A stretch of DNA of 64,000 nt from Tuctoria greenei (GCA_036927565.1 JAYESD010000001.1:2046001-2110000); one strand, 5' to 3'. Positions 23,137 through 35,200 are shown, counted from the first letter of the stretch. Numbers and translations are program-made. The notes: generated from the letters alone by a model not told the origin.

Positions 23137-23672
23137 CGCAGCACAGCGAGGCTAGGGAGGAAAAGCAAGCACAAGTTTGGGAGTTCGAGCGCAAGTACAT
23201 ATGGAGGCATAAAGAACCCCAGACGGTGCGCGCTTTCCTTCTTAAGTAAGCCCCCGCAACGCTTGGATGGAAACCGCAGGGAATCCGAAGATACTATTCA
23301 AAAATTTCACCTTGCCGATGGCAAGAGGGCCCGGGACCACCCCGACGATCAAGTCGAGGTTCTTACCCATGCGAACTGTTGTCATCATGAAAGGCGGGAA
23401 GCCCGAAGGCGACGGCCTGACAAGGCGCGCGGAACCGATACGATTTTTGTATCAGGAATCGGCGACCTTCAATTGCGTAAGATCCGCACGCCAAAGATCT
23501 CATTTGCCGCACCCAGGATATGCCACACGGCGAGGATTTAACTCCAAAACTATCGCCAATGGCACATCTGAAGACCTTTGAAGACTCGGCTCAAAAGTCG
23601 AAGGATGGACCCACCTCCGGCGGAATGACTTCACCCAAGGGGTCTTCCCCAGAGGTGGGCCCAGGGGGCCAC

Positions 23673-24544
23673 TATCGGTACCCTGAGTACCGTATACCCC
23701 TTGAGATTGCAAAGATCTCAAGGAAATGTCATCTACTTGATTTGAAGACCTTCGTAGGCCCACATGTCAGACATAACCGGACTCGCTTCCCCAACATGGT
23801 TAGTCCCAGGGTCGCCAAGTGTACCATCAAACCGGAGCTACCGCCCACAAGGGGGAAGCTCCGGGCTATGTACCATAACGGCACCCCCAGACCTAACCCC
23901 AGACCGAGGGAAGCTCCGGAACTGACACGTGTCTGGTGGCACCGGACCTATCTGTTCCCCACAATATGCTCTAGAGCTGGCACGTGTCCAACCATCGAAT
24001 CTTCAGCCTCAAACCTCCGGTAGAATCCACAACGACTCCGGATCTTCAAAGGGGAATCAAGGACTTCAAGACCCGATTAAGTGTCATTAATACTATGTTA
24101 ATGACACATGATCGGATGACTCTTATTACTAGTAACGGCGCTGTCAAAGCCCGTAACTCGGTCATTAAGGGTAATTAAGCGCATCAAATGTGTATCAATA
24201 TTAGTAGCCGTCGGGGCCACATGTCGGGCCAGGCCAACTTGTAACAGCCTGTCCTTGTACTATAAAAGGACAGGCCAACGATACATAGAGAACATCTGGT
24301 CTGATCGGCTCACATGCGCTCTCAACTCACGTCACCTGAGTTGAGTTCATACATCCAATACAACACCAACACACCCCGTGGAGTAGGGTATTACGCTCAG
24401 GCGGCCCGAACCACGTAAATCTTTGTGTCTCATGTGTCATTTTACATTTCACCTTCTTGAATCTCCGCGCGCCCACACCGAACTTCAAACTCCGCAAACA
24501 CTTTTAGTAGTGTCGGGAGATCTGCTGGATCAAAACCACCGACA
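23673..24544 (+). repeat. 3' LTR of gypsy element B
   Basis: 872 bp from TATCGGTACC to ACCACCGACA, preceded by a purine-rich tract (CCCAGGGGGCCAC). The TATA box (24261-24267) lies between perfect 10-bp arms GCCTGTCCTT (24247-24256) and AAGGACAGGC (24266-24275). Confidence 0.92.
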
Positions 24545-24549
24545 AGAAC
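24545..24549. repeat. Target-site duplication of element B, right copy
   Basis: AGAAC directly follows the 3' LTR, matching 12627-12631. Confidence 0.95.
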
Positions 24550-25690
24550 CATCTCCAGTTCAGGAATCCAGACCCCTTCGGGAGGGTCCGAGCTACCTGA
24601 AGTCGAGTTTGGGTACCAACTCCCAGACCCGGATCCTCAAGCCGAGACGCCGGAGGATCCATCTCCTTCAAATGAAGGAGTCACTGCTACTGAACAAGAA
24701 GATTCGGACCCCTCCGGGAGGGTTCGGATCACATCAGGAGAAGCTCCGGGTCCCTCCAGCCGGAATTGGGAGGTCCCCGAACAAGGTCCGGACCCCTACG
24801 GGAGAGTCTGGGTAGATGGGGAGGAAGCTTCGGGCCCCTCTGGGAGGGTCTAGACGGTCCAGCGCCCAGTGTATTTCGTCAGCGAAGTACTCCATGACAC
24901 TAAGACTTGGTATCTAGAGGTGCATAAGCTGCTCTATGCAGTTCTTATTGCCTCTAGGAAGCTCCGACACTACTTCCAAGCTCACAAGATTTCAGTGGTA
25001 ACCTCTTATCCACTACGTGCAATATTGCATAACCCCAATTCCACTAGGAACATTGCAAAGTGGGCAACGGAATTAGCCGAGTTCGACCTTGAATTTGTTC
25101 CAAGACAAGCGATCAAGAGACAAGCATTGGCAGACTTCATGGCGGAATGGACCACTTCTCCATCAAATCCTGGTGGCCCCAGTGAGCAGAAGTCAGAACC
25201 CAAGGTTCCAGTCTTCACCGAGCCTCAGTGGACTCTCTACTTCGACGGCTCCGTGCAGAAGCAGGGGGCCGGAGCTGGAATCCTTCTCCTCGCTCCGATT
25301 GGGGAGAAGGTTAAATACATGGTGCACCTTGACTTCAAGGCGACCAACAACATGGCGGAGTATGAAGCACTAATTTACGGACTTAAGGTGGCACTATCGT
25401 ATGGTGTAAAGTAGATGTTGGTACAGGGTGATTCACAGCTTGTTGTAAAACAAGTCAAAGGTGAATGTTGCTGCAACAACCCTCAACTAGTTGCATACCT
25501 ACTTGAAGTCCAGAAGCTTCAGAAGGACTTCGAAGTCCTGGACCTCTGCCATGTCCAGCATCTCAACAACGCTGAAGCCGACGAACTCTCGATGAAAGCT
25601 TCAACCAGAGCTTCGGCTCCCAACGGAACCTTCGTCCGGAGATTGTCAAGACCTACAGCTCAGCCTGTCGAACTCAAATCCTCAAGCTAG
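24550..25690 (+). pseudogene. Rest of RNase H and second RNase H, element A
   Basis: The frame lost at 12631 continues here: a decayed repeat linker (to about 24855), then MYFVSEVLHDTKTW and RAILHNPNSTRNIAKWA, then the second RNase H (QWTLYFDGSVQKQGAGAGIL, NNMAEYEALIYGL). A TAG at 25412 and frame changes make it inactive. The second RNase H is better preserved here than in B. Confidence 0.85.
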
Positions 25691-26912
25691 CTCCGATGCA
25701 TGGATCTCGGATATCCGAAGCTACTTGAAAGACAATTTCCTTCCTGAAGATAATGTATCCGCTCACCAGATAGTCAGATTGGCTAAAATATACACACTGG
25801 TAGAAGGGGATCTATACCGGCATGGTGCCAACAGCGTCCTAATGCGGTGCATTACAAGGGAAGATGGATGCGAGCTCCTCGCAGAAATCCATGGAGGCGA
25901 GTGTGGGAACCACGCGTCTTCCCGCACGCTAGTCGGTAAAGCCTTCCGACATGGATTCTACTGGCCTACAGCGCTCCAAGATGCAACTGAGCTAGTGAAG
26001 AAATGCAAAGCATGCCAGTTACATGCAAATCAAATTCACACACCAGCTCATCCACTACAAATGATACCTCCTACATGACCATCCGCTGTGTGGGGGGTGG
26101 ATATCTTGGGACCTTTCCCAAGAGCCATCGGAGGTTACAAGTTCACCAAATGGCCGGAAGCAACTCCAGCTGTGACAATAAATAAGCAATCAGCTATCAA
26201 CTTCTTGCAGTCCATCGTATGCAGATTTGGAGTCCCAAATAAGATCATAACTGATAATGGGACCCAGTTCACAAGCTCTGCATTCCAAGGATATTGCGAA
26301 GACCTCGACATTCAGGTCAGCTACGCTTCTGTAACTCACCCGGCAAGCAATGGCCAAGCTGAGAGAGCAAATGCAGAAATCCTAAAAGTGCTCAAGACGC
26401 GCACATACGAGCGCCTGAAAAAACATGGAGCCAACTGGATCGAAGAGCTTCCGCCCACACATTGGGCCAACAGGACAACTCCAAACCGGTCAACTAGAGA
26501 GACACCCTTCTTCCTGGTGTACGGAGCTGAAGCAGTCCTTCCTCCGGAAATCACCTTGGGGTCGCTCCGGGTCCGGACCTTCAACGATGCCACGTAGGAC
26601 CAGCTCTGGCATGAAGACCTTGACCTCCTTGAAGACGGAAAGTGTCGAGCAGCTGTTTGGAATGCCCGATACTGCCAAGCTCTTCAGCGCTATCACCAAA
26701 GGCATGTTCACAGCCGACAGCTCGAGGAAGGCGATCTAGTGCTACAAAGAATACAATCTAGAGAAGGGTTAAACAAACTTTCCCCTAGTTGGGAAGGACC
26801 CTTCCGAGTGATCAAAGTATCCTGTCCCAGATGCGTTCGCTTGGCAACTGAGGATGGGACACCTCTCCCTAACCCTCGGAACATTGAGCACCTCCGTAAG
26901 TTCTACATTTAA
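25691..26912 (+). pseudogene. Integrase of gypsy element A
   Basis: The zinc region (HGGECGNHASS, CKACQLH), the core (WGVDILGPFPR, IITDNGTQFTS, NGQAERANAEI) and the C-terminal IEHLRKFYI ending at TAA 26910-26912 are all present. A TGA at 26076 and a TAG at 26595 interrupt it. Relative to B, 24 bp are deleted near 26141, removing eight residues between GGYKF and TKWPEA. Confidence 0.85.
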
Positions 26913-28200
26913 TATCACAGAGGTGAGTCTGTAGTTACATGTGATGTATGTTATAGAGTCATTGTACAGAGTCGTGTAGCTCCTCCGGGAGAACAGCCGG
27001 ACCTTCCCCGGAAGGTCCGCAAAGTTCAGGCAACACTTGTCACAGTCTTAGAACTAAAAGTGTAGCTAGCTACCTTGGGTCAAACGAGAAATGATACACA
27101 CTTAGCCTGGTTCTGTACCGTAAGAGTGTACTTGTTTTCCCTGTACCCCGGACCTATAATGAAAGACATCATTGTGTGAAAACAAACTCCACGTGCATTT
27201 ACTTTGTACAGGCTCAATATTTTTTATTTTTCTCTTTCTTTCCTATGACAAAGTTGTGCAATTCTTAAGAAACTTTAGCTCGACCAATTCAAGTATAATT
27301 CAAGTTGCATTATCAATTTTTCCGGGTCTAAACATCGTTAATGGTCTGCTCGTCTGAATGCCGCCAAGCCAATCTAGGTCCGGAGTGTTCTATCGACTTA
27401 GCCTGGTCATGCACCCTAAGTACGCCACTCTACCTACACCCCGGCACGCCGAAGTAAGGCGAGTCCAGAAACAATCGGACCTGGAGGAAACAAGCCAGTG
27501 CATTTGATTGTATTTAGAATTGTGTTCGACCTAAAACTTTCTCGGTAATAGTAAGTCACAATTGAGTTATAGATAGGAAATGGATTTTACTGTTTTCCTT
27601 GACTTCAGCGTGTAGGAAAAATAAAGATCCCATGATGATGGTGAATGACCGAAGCTACCAAAGCTCTGACATCCCCTAAGGTGGCTTGTTGTCGATATTC
27701 CAAACATTGATAGTGAGCGTCGCTGGAGCTACTCCGCTCCGGTAAAGCCAGGGGGCCAGCCGTCAACGTGAAGAAAAGATGGTGGGAAGACTCCACAGTG
27801 GGGTCTGTTGTCGACACACCGCGTGTTGACAGAGGTCACTGCCGGAGCTACCAAGCTCAGACACCCGAAAGGACTAACCGTCGATGCTCTATGCGTTGAT
27901 GGGGACTGCTGTCGGAGCTACTAAGCTCCGACGATGGTCATTGCCGGAGCTACTAAGCTCCGACAACCCCAGGGGGCCTCTACTATCGAAGACTTTGGAC
28001 CTACGCTCTACAAGTTCGAAGCACGCAAGTCTTCAACAACGGTTACAACCTCTTGGTACATGTTCACAATCAAATTGTGTACATCTACCAGGGGGCCAAG
28101 TGGGACAAAGGTGTTGAAGAAAAAAAAATGAAATTCATAAAAAACTTGGATTTCATTCATATGGAGAAAAAAGAAGAGAGGATACAAGTGGGAGCTACAA
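26913..28200 (+). other. Non-coding stretch between integrase and antisense ORF, element A
   Basis: No gene seen. It parallels 19499-20620 of B but has more hairpins: five GGAGCT/AGCTCC-type inverted repeats between 27647 and 27964. The last two are near perfect (27911-27932 and 27943-27964, 9-bp arms, 4-base loop). Confidence 0.6.
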
Positions 28201-28210
28201 AGAGAGAGTC

Positions 28211-29160
28211 TTAGACCCTATGGAAGAACGAGGTGACCTTCTGGACAACCTCTAACACGCTGGCTTGGGCAGATTCTCCCTCTCCGTCGATGGGGTCTTC
28301 AAGCACCGGGTCCAGTTGGAACTGAGGGTTTCGGCTTGTGTAGCACGTCAGCACGTATTTCTGCGATGTTCTTTGCTGGGGATTGTCCCTTGGTTTCCGC
28401 TGGTCCGCGATGACATCACCCATCTTGGTGAGCTTGTTGTCTGCCTAACTCAATGCCTACAACGCCTGGTCCAGCTCCGGCTCCGGATCATCCGGACGCA
28501 CGGGACTAAAACCCATTGGCGTCAGCGCGTCGTTGGCTTTGCCTAGGAAGTCCCAAACTTGTTGGGACTCTGCAGCCCTTGAGCCTCGCATCTCCTCCAA
28601 GGATCTTCTGGGCGCCACAAGCTCCAAATTCTCACGGGCAAGGCGCTCAACCTCTTTGGCATTCTACTGAATCTTTTCAGCAACCCGCCTTTCGAGTTTA
28701 CCGAGCTCCTCCTCCCGGGAGGTGGATTTTGTTCCGGCGGTCGACCATGTCCTTCTCGCAGCCCCGCACCTTCTTCTCCCTGGCAGCAATTTCATCCTCC
28801 CTCTTGTGGAGGCCCTGTCCTCGCTGCCAGGCCTTCTTCTCCTCTTTCCCGCAGTGCTCATCTAACTTCTTGGTGCGCTCTACAAGACTCTTGTCACCCA
28901 GAGTCAGCCTCTGAGTGAGCTCCTCCTCCCTCTTCACGAGGTCATCCTGCAGCTCCAGGAGTTTTTGCTCTAAATCTCCGAGCTTCCTCTCCCGCTCCTC
29001 AAGAGCCTCCCGGCGCTTGACGAGACTATCGTGGATGGCATCGAGCCTCTCTTGGCGATTACTCGCTGCATTATTAGCAGCTATGGCCTGTTCGTAGATG
29101 GCCCAGGACTGGTTGTCAAGGGATCGTGTCATGCTTTCCCTCTCATCCAGCAGCTGTCTC
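28211..29160 (-). pseudogene. Antisense coiled-coil ORF of gypsy element A, C-terminal part
   Basis: This matches the coiled-coil portion of the B antisense ORF (LLDERESMTRSLDNQSWAIY here, LLDDRESLTRALDTQSWAIY there), ending FFHRV at the stop near 28211. A frameshift near 28720 splits it. Upstream the frame continues without a break into hAT transposase sequence (29161 on). Confidence 0.75.
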
Positions 29161-29450
29161 GCTCGCTGCATTTCATTGCTTTGAATGTGTCTAAGATGCT
29201 CTTGCAATATTGGAACAAATTCAGCAATCATCTCAACACAAGCTAAGAAATTACCATTATTTTCATTGTAGAGCCGCTCGTTGGATGCTCTAAAAGCCAA
29301 ACTTCGCTTACCAAGAAACTTCACAATTGCCACTAATCTGAATAAAACTTGCTTCATGTGTTCTTTCTCCTTTTTTATGAGCTTTTGCATTTCTTTATCA
29401 ATTGTCTCATCTTTATTTAATCTGATTCGTAACTCATTCCAGGAGTTCAT
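28698..29450 (-). CDS. Chimeric ORF: hAT fragment fused to gypsy antisense coiled coil
   Basis: A 250-codon uninterrupted minus-strand frame. Its first ~95 residues resemble the region after the TTF finger in ZMYM1-like hAT proteins (FLGKRSLAFRASNERLYNEN). The rest is the gypsy antisense coiled coil starting at about ARQLLDERES. The junction is near 29160. There is no evidence of expression; it may be an accident of a deletion or of abortive insertion. Confidence 0.45.
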   Translation of the reverse strand: MNSWNELRIRLNKDETIDKEMQKLIKKEKEHMKQVLFRLVAIVKFLGKRSLAFRASNERLYNENNGNFLACVEMIAEFVPILQEHLRHIQSNEMQRARQLLDERESMTRSLDNQSWAIYEQAIAANNAASNRQERLDAIHDSLVKRREALEERERKLGDLEQKLLELQDDLVKREEELTQRLTLGDKSLVERTKKLDEHCGKEEKKAWQRGQGLHKREDEIAAREKKVRGCEKDMVDRRNKIHLPGGGAR

Positions 29451-30608
29451 GCTAATGATATGCTCAACACTTCTTTAATGTTCTTTCAGCCTCTCTCTCA
29501 TATGTCTCCAACCTCTTAATCCATCATGTGCTAAAGAACTTTTCATGTTGTTAGACTTAAAAATCTTACAACAAAAGCAAAACACTTTATCGACATGCTT
29601 AGAATAAACTAACCATTTTCTGTCATGTACCTCTCCATTCTCCATTACTTTATCATAATAAGCATATGAAAAATGTCTAGATCTGCCATCTAACGGGAAT
29701 ACAAGATTTTGTTCTCTTATAGGTCCTTTTTCTACCAATATGTCCCTTGCTTTGTTATCAAGATTTTCCCAATTTCTAGGATCATAAATATCAATAGAAA
29801 AAACTTGTTCCTCATCAAGACAAGCAAAATCTGTAACTAGTAAATTCTCATGATCACTTACATTATTATCATCGTCGTTGATGTCAATATTTTATTGTGA
29901 ATTTCTCTCAGCTTGTTATTGCACAACAACTATCGCCAACTCATCTGTATTTTTTGAAGAATCCGCTTTCTTAAAAAATTTGTTTATGGCACCTTTCTGT
30001 GACTCAACCAACTCTTCTCGATGTTGCCTTTTTTTCTTTTCTCACATCCGGATGAATATTTTATAGAAGACATGTGATTCGATAGAAGAACAATCCTACA
30101 AATTAATAACACACATAGATGTGAGAAACAAAATTCGTTTCACTTCCCAAATCAGAGAAAGGATGTGAAGATACCTGAAGTCCTTGATGATGCGGCGCAG
30201 CGCCGCAGCCTTCCTGGCCTGCTCGTTTTTTTTAAAGAATGATCACCTTCGCCTTCAACCGCGCAGTAGAAAACTAAACCGTGCAGCAGCAAACTAACAC
30301 AAATAAGCTGATAAAGGCACTGCTGGCCTGCTGGCTGCTGCGTCCTGCATGCAGCACCCTGCACGGCTGCACCCTGCTGCGATGCGTGCTGCCTGCCCCT
30401 GCGGTGCTGCCTGCTGACTTGCGGCAATGCGGCTGCGCTGCGTAGTTTTTTTTTCTTTTTTTACTTGTGTACGGTGTAGTCTAAAGACCTAATCATCTAA
30501 ACCTAATGTATATTGGGCCTAACTGTATGTATATAATCAGATGGGGGCCCTTAATTTTTGGGGGCCCGGGGCGGTCGCCCCTAGCGCACTGCCCCAGAAT
30601 CGGCCCTG
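29161..30608 (-). mobile_element. hAT transposon fragment (TTF-finger, ZMYM1-like)
   Basis: The minus strand begins at a terminal repeat CAGGGCCGATTCTGGGGC (30608 downward) with the typical GCGCTAGGGG subterminal block. It continues into coding remnants: KKRQHREELVE near 30040, DIYDPRNWENLDNKARDILV near 29760-29800, and a TTF zinc-finger exon at 29475-29738 (RHFSYAYYDK, KVFCFCCKIFKS). Coding then breaks into the gypsy antisense ORF. The C-terminal catalytic half is missing. 30150-30470 is GC-rich without a gene. Confidence 0.75.
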
Positions 30609-32276
30609 TGTCTTGTTTATCACTTCCGTTTGGCTGTCAATTCATTCGTGTTTCAGAAAACTAGCTTTAGCTCAACCCCTGTGATCGGTGTATGTAGTAT
30701 GCGTAGTCAGTGTTTATATTAGATGTTGTTATTTTTGAAAGGATTTATATCAGTTGTTGTTGCGGCAATGTGTCTCCTCTTGACTGGATTGCTTTGTAAA
30801 TTGCAATTTTTTACTAAGCATCCATTTAATATCGACGTGTTCCTCTATGCACAGTTAAATGTTTACTAGAAAGTGTCAATACTAATCACGTATGCTTAAT
30901 CTTATTTTTATCTATTGATGTCTAATTTGTAGCTAGCAAGCAGTGATCATAGCAGAGGCATCAGCTACCCGTTTTTTCCAGTTGCTATGGTTATTTGTTA
31001 AACAATTACTTATGTTATTAATCACAAATTTACAGACGCAAATGTTCCTCGATGGTCATGAGGCTACCCAAACATCCTGGTTAGAAGAACGCAGGGCATT
31101 TATGCAATCACATATGCATTTTCTAGCTCATATTATCTTGAAGTGTGCATCACTAGAACTAAATATTGATGTATCTATTTAGTGCTTGAAGCAATAAACT
31201 GGCTTGGAGTCATGTAAGACAATATGATATGTTCTTCACATTGTTTTTAGGAGATGACAACTCATATGTGATGAGGGAACTAAATCTAGCTGAGATGCAT
31301 TTGGTGAAAGTGAGATTCATGTTATTTTTCTTATAACTTATGGTTGTGGATATTCGTAAGAATTATATGGAGATGAGTGTGATGCATACTTTTAAGTTCA
31401 TCTGAATTTACAATAATTTTCATTTCTATTTTTCCTCACTTTTTATCAATTTTTTCTCATTTTTTAATATTTCAATCTTCTGGATTATTAACCTCTGGTT
31501 CCCAAATGGCCATATGGAATGTAAATTCTGGGTGAAGAATTTGCGCATGGAAGGAAAAGTTCTTCGGGGTTTTCTTTTCTGGAATTTTCGCTCCTTGCTC
31601 CCAAAGGACCACGAGTCGTCAAACCACGACACTACTCTACCATTCCTGCTTAACTAATAGTTTTTTTTATAATAATTGTTGGCAAGATTTTTAATTTATT
31701 TTGAATTAAAATTTTTATTTAAAATAACAATTATTGTGAGAATGAGAGAGTATCTTTTTAGTATATGTACAATATATATTCATCATCCATGTCCTGTGGT
31801 TTGAACAAATAGGGTTTTGATTCTATAATTATTGTCTATTTAAATCACGGATTGCATTCTAATAGTTACCTTTCAAAATTCATGAACATATACTCTCTTT
31901 AAATCGTTTTACTTGTCACCAATTAGTTCAAAAATAAACTAAATAGTGATGAATAAAAAAATGAAAAGAGTGCAACATATGCACCGGAATAAAAACACAT
32001 ATGAAGATGTGATCGGGACTATGTTCGATACAGAGCGGTGCGCAACGTACTTAAAATATCGTACATATTCGGAAGTCGTGTACGGTCAAGTGGTCTGCGT
32101 CTCACATCAAGACTCTGCTGGTTCCGAGTTGGATCCCCGGACGTGTTCTAATATTTGCATCGGGTGCGGAGAGCAACGGAACGAAGACGGAGGGAGCCGA
32201 GCTGCCCACATATATGCGTACCGGATCCAAGTTTTTGAAAAAAAGAATTACCTGCTGTGAGGGACGAATCTCCGCT
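30609..32276. other. Intergenic region upstream of PEX6
   Basis: AT-rich DNA with no gene I can recognise. A short open frame at 30943-31182 has no recognised similarity. Palindromic AT-rich sequence lies at about 31660-31740. The PEX6 5' UTR and promoter should lie in the last few hundred bases, but I see no clear TATA box. Confidence 0.5.
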
Positions 32277-35200
32277 ATGGCGAGGTTGCGGAGAAAGCCT
32301 CTGATACTCGCGTCCACACAAGCGCTGCTCGAGTCGCTCCCACGGGAACGCAGAGGGGTCGCGCCGCCGCCGGAGCCGGTGCGCCTCAGGGCTGGCGTCC
32401 TCCGCTTCCCGTCCCGCGGCCCCGGAGGCGGCGGCGAATTCGGTGAGCTCGCCTCCTTCGTCGCGCTCTCGGCGTCCGCGCTACGCAGCCTCGCCGTCGT
32501 CGCAGGAACCCCGGTAGGTCGTCGGCCCTCGCCGCCCAGTTTAATCAAACGAATGTTCTGGTACGAATTGCATTAGTTTGGGGTTTATTTTTGGGATTTC
32601 TCCTTGTCTCTCGATTACTGAATTGAGTCTCATGGAAATTTTGTGGTTCATAGAGGTAGAATGTTATCCTTTTAACATGCTAACTGATAGTTAATATAGC
32701 CAACTGATCTGTCTCTTTAAGGATATCCGCACTCACTTACTCTAAACACATGTTCTATACTCCATTCTTCCATTATGTCCTCTACTGTTTCAGTATACTC
32801 TATATACCTACTCTACCATTTCAGTATGTATACAGTCTTACTTTTCAGTACACCACTGCGGACGGTCTAAGAATTACACGAGTAAGGCGTATAGATTATT
32901 GCTGACACAAATAGAGACCAATATGAGCATGCTTTGAGAGTAAATAACTAAATTTAACTGAAAATAATATTTGTGCAACAAACCTTCCAATTTTAGATGA
33001 TAAAATGTTACTGCATAGGGATCCTTGATTCAAATTATGAAATATATATCAACTTATGATATGCAGGTACTCGTCAAGAATACTAACAATAATGTCGGGA
33101 GAATTATCAAAGCAGTATTACTTGATTACGCTGCCCTTGATGACCATATGACTGAACGGAACGATAATGTGGTCTCTGCCTCTTCTGATTGTGTGATGGG
33201 CATCTTACCTCGTCGCTCATTTCCATCAACTAGTATTGCATCTTTGGATGAAAATGTTGCTTATGTTAGCCCGCTCTTGGCATTCAACCTGGGAATACAC
33301 ATTTGTTGCCTAAAGTTTCTTATTCAGAAAGGAGGGGCATGCTTCCAATTTTGCTCTCACGTTAAGCGGCATGACCCTACTGCGTGTGGTACAAGTGAGG
33401 TTTCTATTCAGCTGGAGCTTCTTCCATGCCCGCAAGTGCCTAGATATGCTTTGCATTTACGAGTTTCTATTGTAAGAATACCTGAATGTGGTGTGCTAGC
33501 TTCTTTGAAAATAAATCCATCATTCGGAGGAAGTGATTATCAAGATATGATAGATCAAGCATTGAACGATTATTTCAAGTTTGATAGGTTCATAGCAAGA
33601 GGGGATGTCTTTAGCATACGAAGCAAATGGAATTGTGGCTTGAGGTTCTGCATGGCATGCAATAAGCAGGATGACAAGCTATATAATGGTAACATGATCT
33701 ACTTCAAGGTAAATTACCTATTTGTCTTGTTTAAAAAACATTTTGTACAATTTCAACATAGGTGATTGGACACTTAAGATTATACCTCTGTTCAATCTCT
33801 TGTAGTCACATATAGTTTTTAATTGGTTATTATTTTAATTTATCGCTAGGTGACTGGTATGGAACCATCAGATGAACCGATTCTTCGTGTTAATTGTAAT
33901 GAAACAACCCTTGTGCTTGGGGGAGGTGCTTCTTCTGCAATACCCCCATACTCCTTCTTTGATGATTCTAGTGATTCAGTTTCTTTGCATAGTGAAATAG
34001 TGGAGCATTTAGCATCTATCATTGCACCAGCATTATGCCCATCTGATATTTTGCCAAAAACCAAGTTTTCCACCTTTATATATGGTCCTTCAGGTTAGTA
34101 CGCTTCAATAATAATTTTATGAACTTAGTTCTGATGATCACTGCTCAACTTTCAATTGGACCTTTACCCTAGAAACTGGTGGCTTAACAGGATGTGGGAA
34201 ACGCACAGTGGTTAGGCAGGTTGCTAACCATCTTGGTTTGCATGTCGTCGAGTGTAGCTGTCATGATCTAATGACATCATCAGAAAATGGTGCACCTGCT
34301 GCGCTCGTGGCTGCTTTCAAAGAAGCTCAGAAGTACTCATCTTTTTCTTCCACGCCTCTTATTTTCTGCTGTTGAATTTTATTCCTATATCATTAGAAAA
34401 TAGTTTTATATAGCTTGTTTTTATCTACTTTCGAGGAATATGTTACATTTTTCTATTCTCAGGTCATTTTGTTCACTTCTCCAACATTCATTTTGTTGAA
34501 AACTTTCTCTGTGAAGGTATTCTCCTTGTATAATGCTTCTCCGCCACTTCGATGTGATTGGAAATGCATCCTCCAATGAAGGCCCACAAACTGAGCAATC
34601 TGGGATAGCTTCAAACATTGAATCTGTCATTAAGCAGTACTCTGGACAACATTGGGTTTCTACGGACTCTCTGATATCAAGAGATGTAAATGGGGGTTCA
34701 GTAAGTCTTGATTCCTCTTATTATTAATAAGATATAATATATAAGACCATCTGAACATTGTATTTATTACGACTGAGTCATTCTTGCAGTACCTTGTGGA
34801 ACCTGAACGTGTAAGCTCGCTTCAAGTCATACTAGTTGCAACTGCAGACATTTCTGAAGGAATGCAACAGAAAATTAGGCGATGTTTCCGCCATGAGATT
34901 GACATGAAGACTATGAATGAAGAACAGAGAAACAAATTGATATCTGAGACACTCCAAGGCATCACAACAGTTACTGATGAGGTGCACTTTTATTCCTTTT
35001 CAGCACAAAAGTTGTTACATTGCATCTCTTGCTTATGCAGTTTCACTTTTCAGATTGTTGACGACAACTTTGTAAAAGATTTAGCAGCACAAACATCAGG
35101 TTTCATGCCCAGGGACATACTTGCACTGGTTGCGGATGCTGGTGTGTCTTTTGCGCATAAAGTTGCAGTAGACGTAGATAGCAAACGAATCAGTAAGCAT

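Larger units (their letters stand above)
12632..24544 (+). mobile_element. Complete Ty3/gypsy Tat-lineage element B nested in A
   Basis: An 11.9-kb element with two 872-bp LTRs, a primer site, gag-pol on the plus strand, an antisense ORF at 20621-23136 and a 5-bp target duplication. It is inserted in the RNase H region of A, in the same orientation. By eye the LTRs differ at some twenty-odd of the first ~430 bases, mostly transitions, so the insertion is moderately recent. Internal stops mean it cannot make its own proteins. Confidence 0.95.
8226..29163 (+). mobile_element. Ty3/gypsy Tat-lineage element A, split by element B
   Basis: The element runs from a 5' LTR through gag, protease, RT and the first part of RNase H to 12631. 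It is interrupted by B (12632-24544) and resumes at 24545 with the rest of RNase H, a second RNase H, integrase and the antisense ORF. Its own 3' LTR is missing: the antisense ORF joins hAT sequence near 29160. Without B it is about 9 kb. A Tat assignment follows from the dual RNase H domain and the antisense ORF. Stops and frameshifts are spread throughout. Confidence 0.9.

Noticed and set aside
22142..23541. Plus-strand ORFs of 171 and 257 codons in element B
   Set aside because: Complement of the antisense ORF; composition follows from its Ala/Pro/Glu repeats, and the minus frame has the coherent coiled coil and intron.
30152..30427. Minus ORF in GC-rich DNA
   Set aside because: Lies between the hAT terminal repeat and its coding remnant; a CTGCTGC-type low-complexity sequence with no similarity.
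30943..31182. 79-codon ORF upstream of PEX6
   Set aside because: No recognisable similarity, no exon context; left as intergenic.
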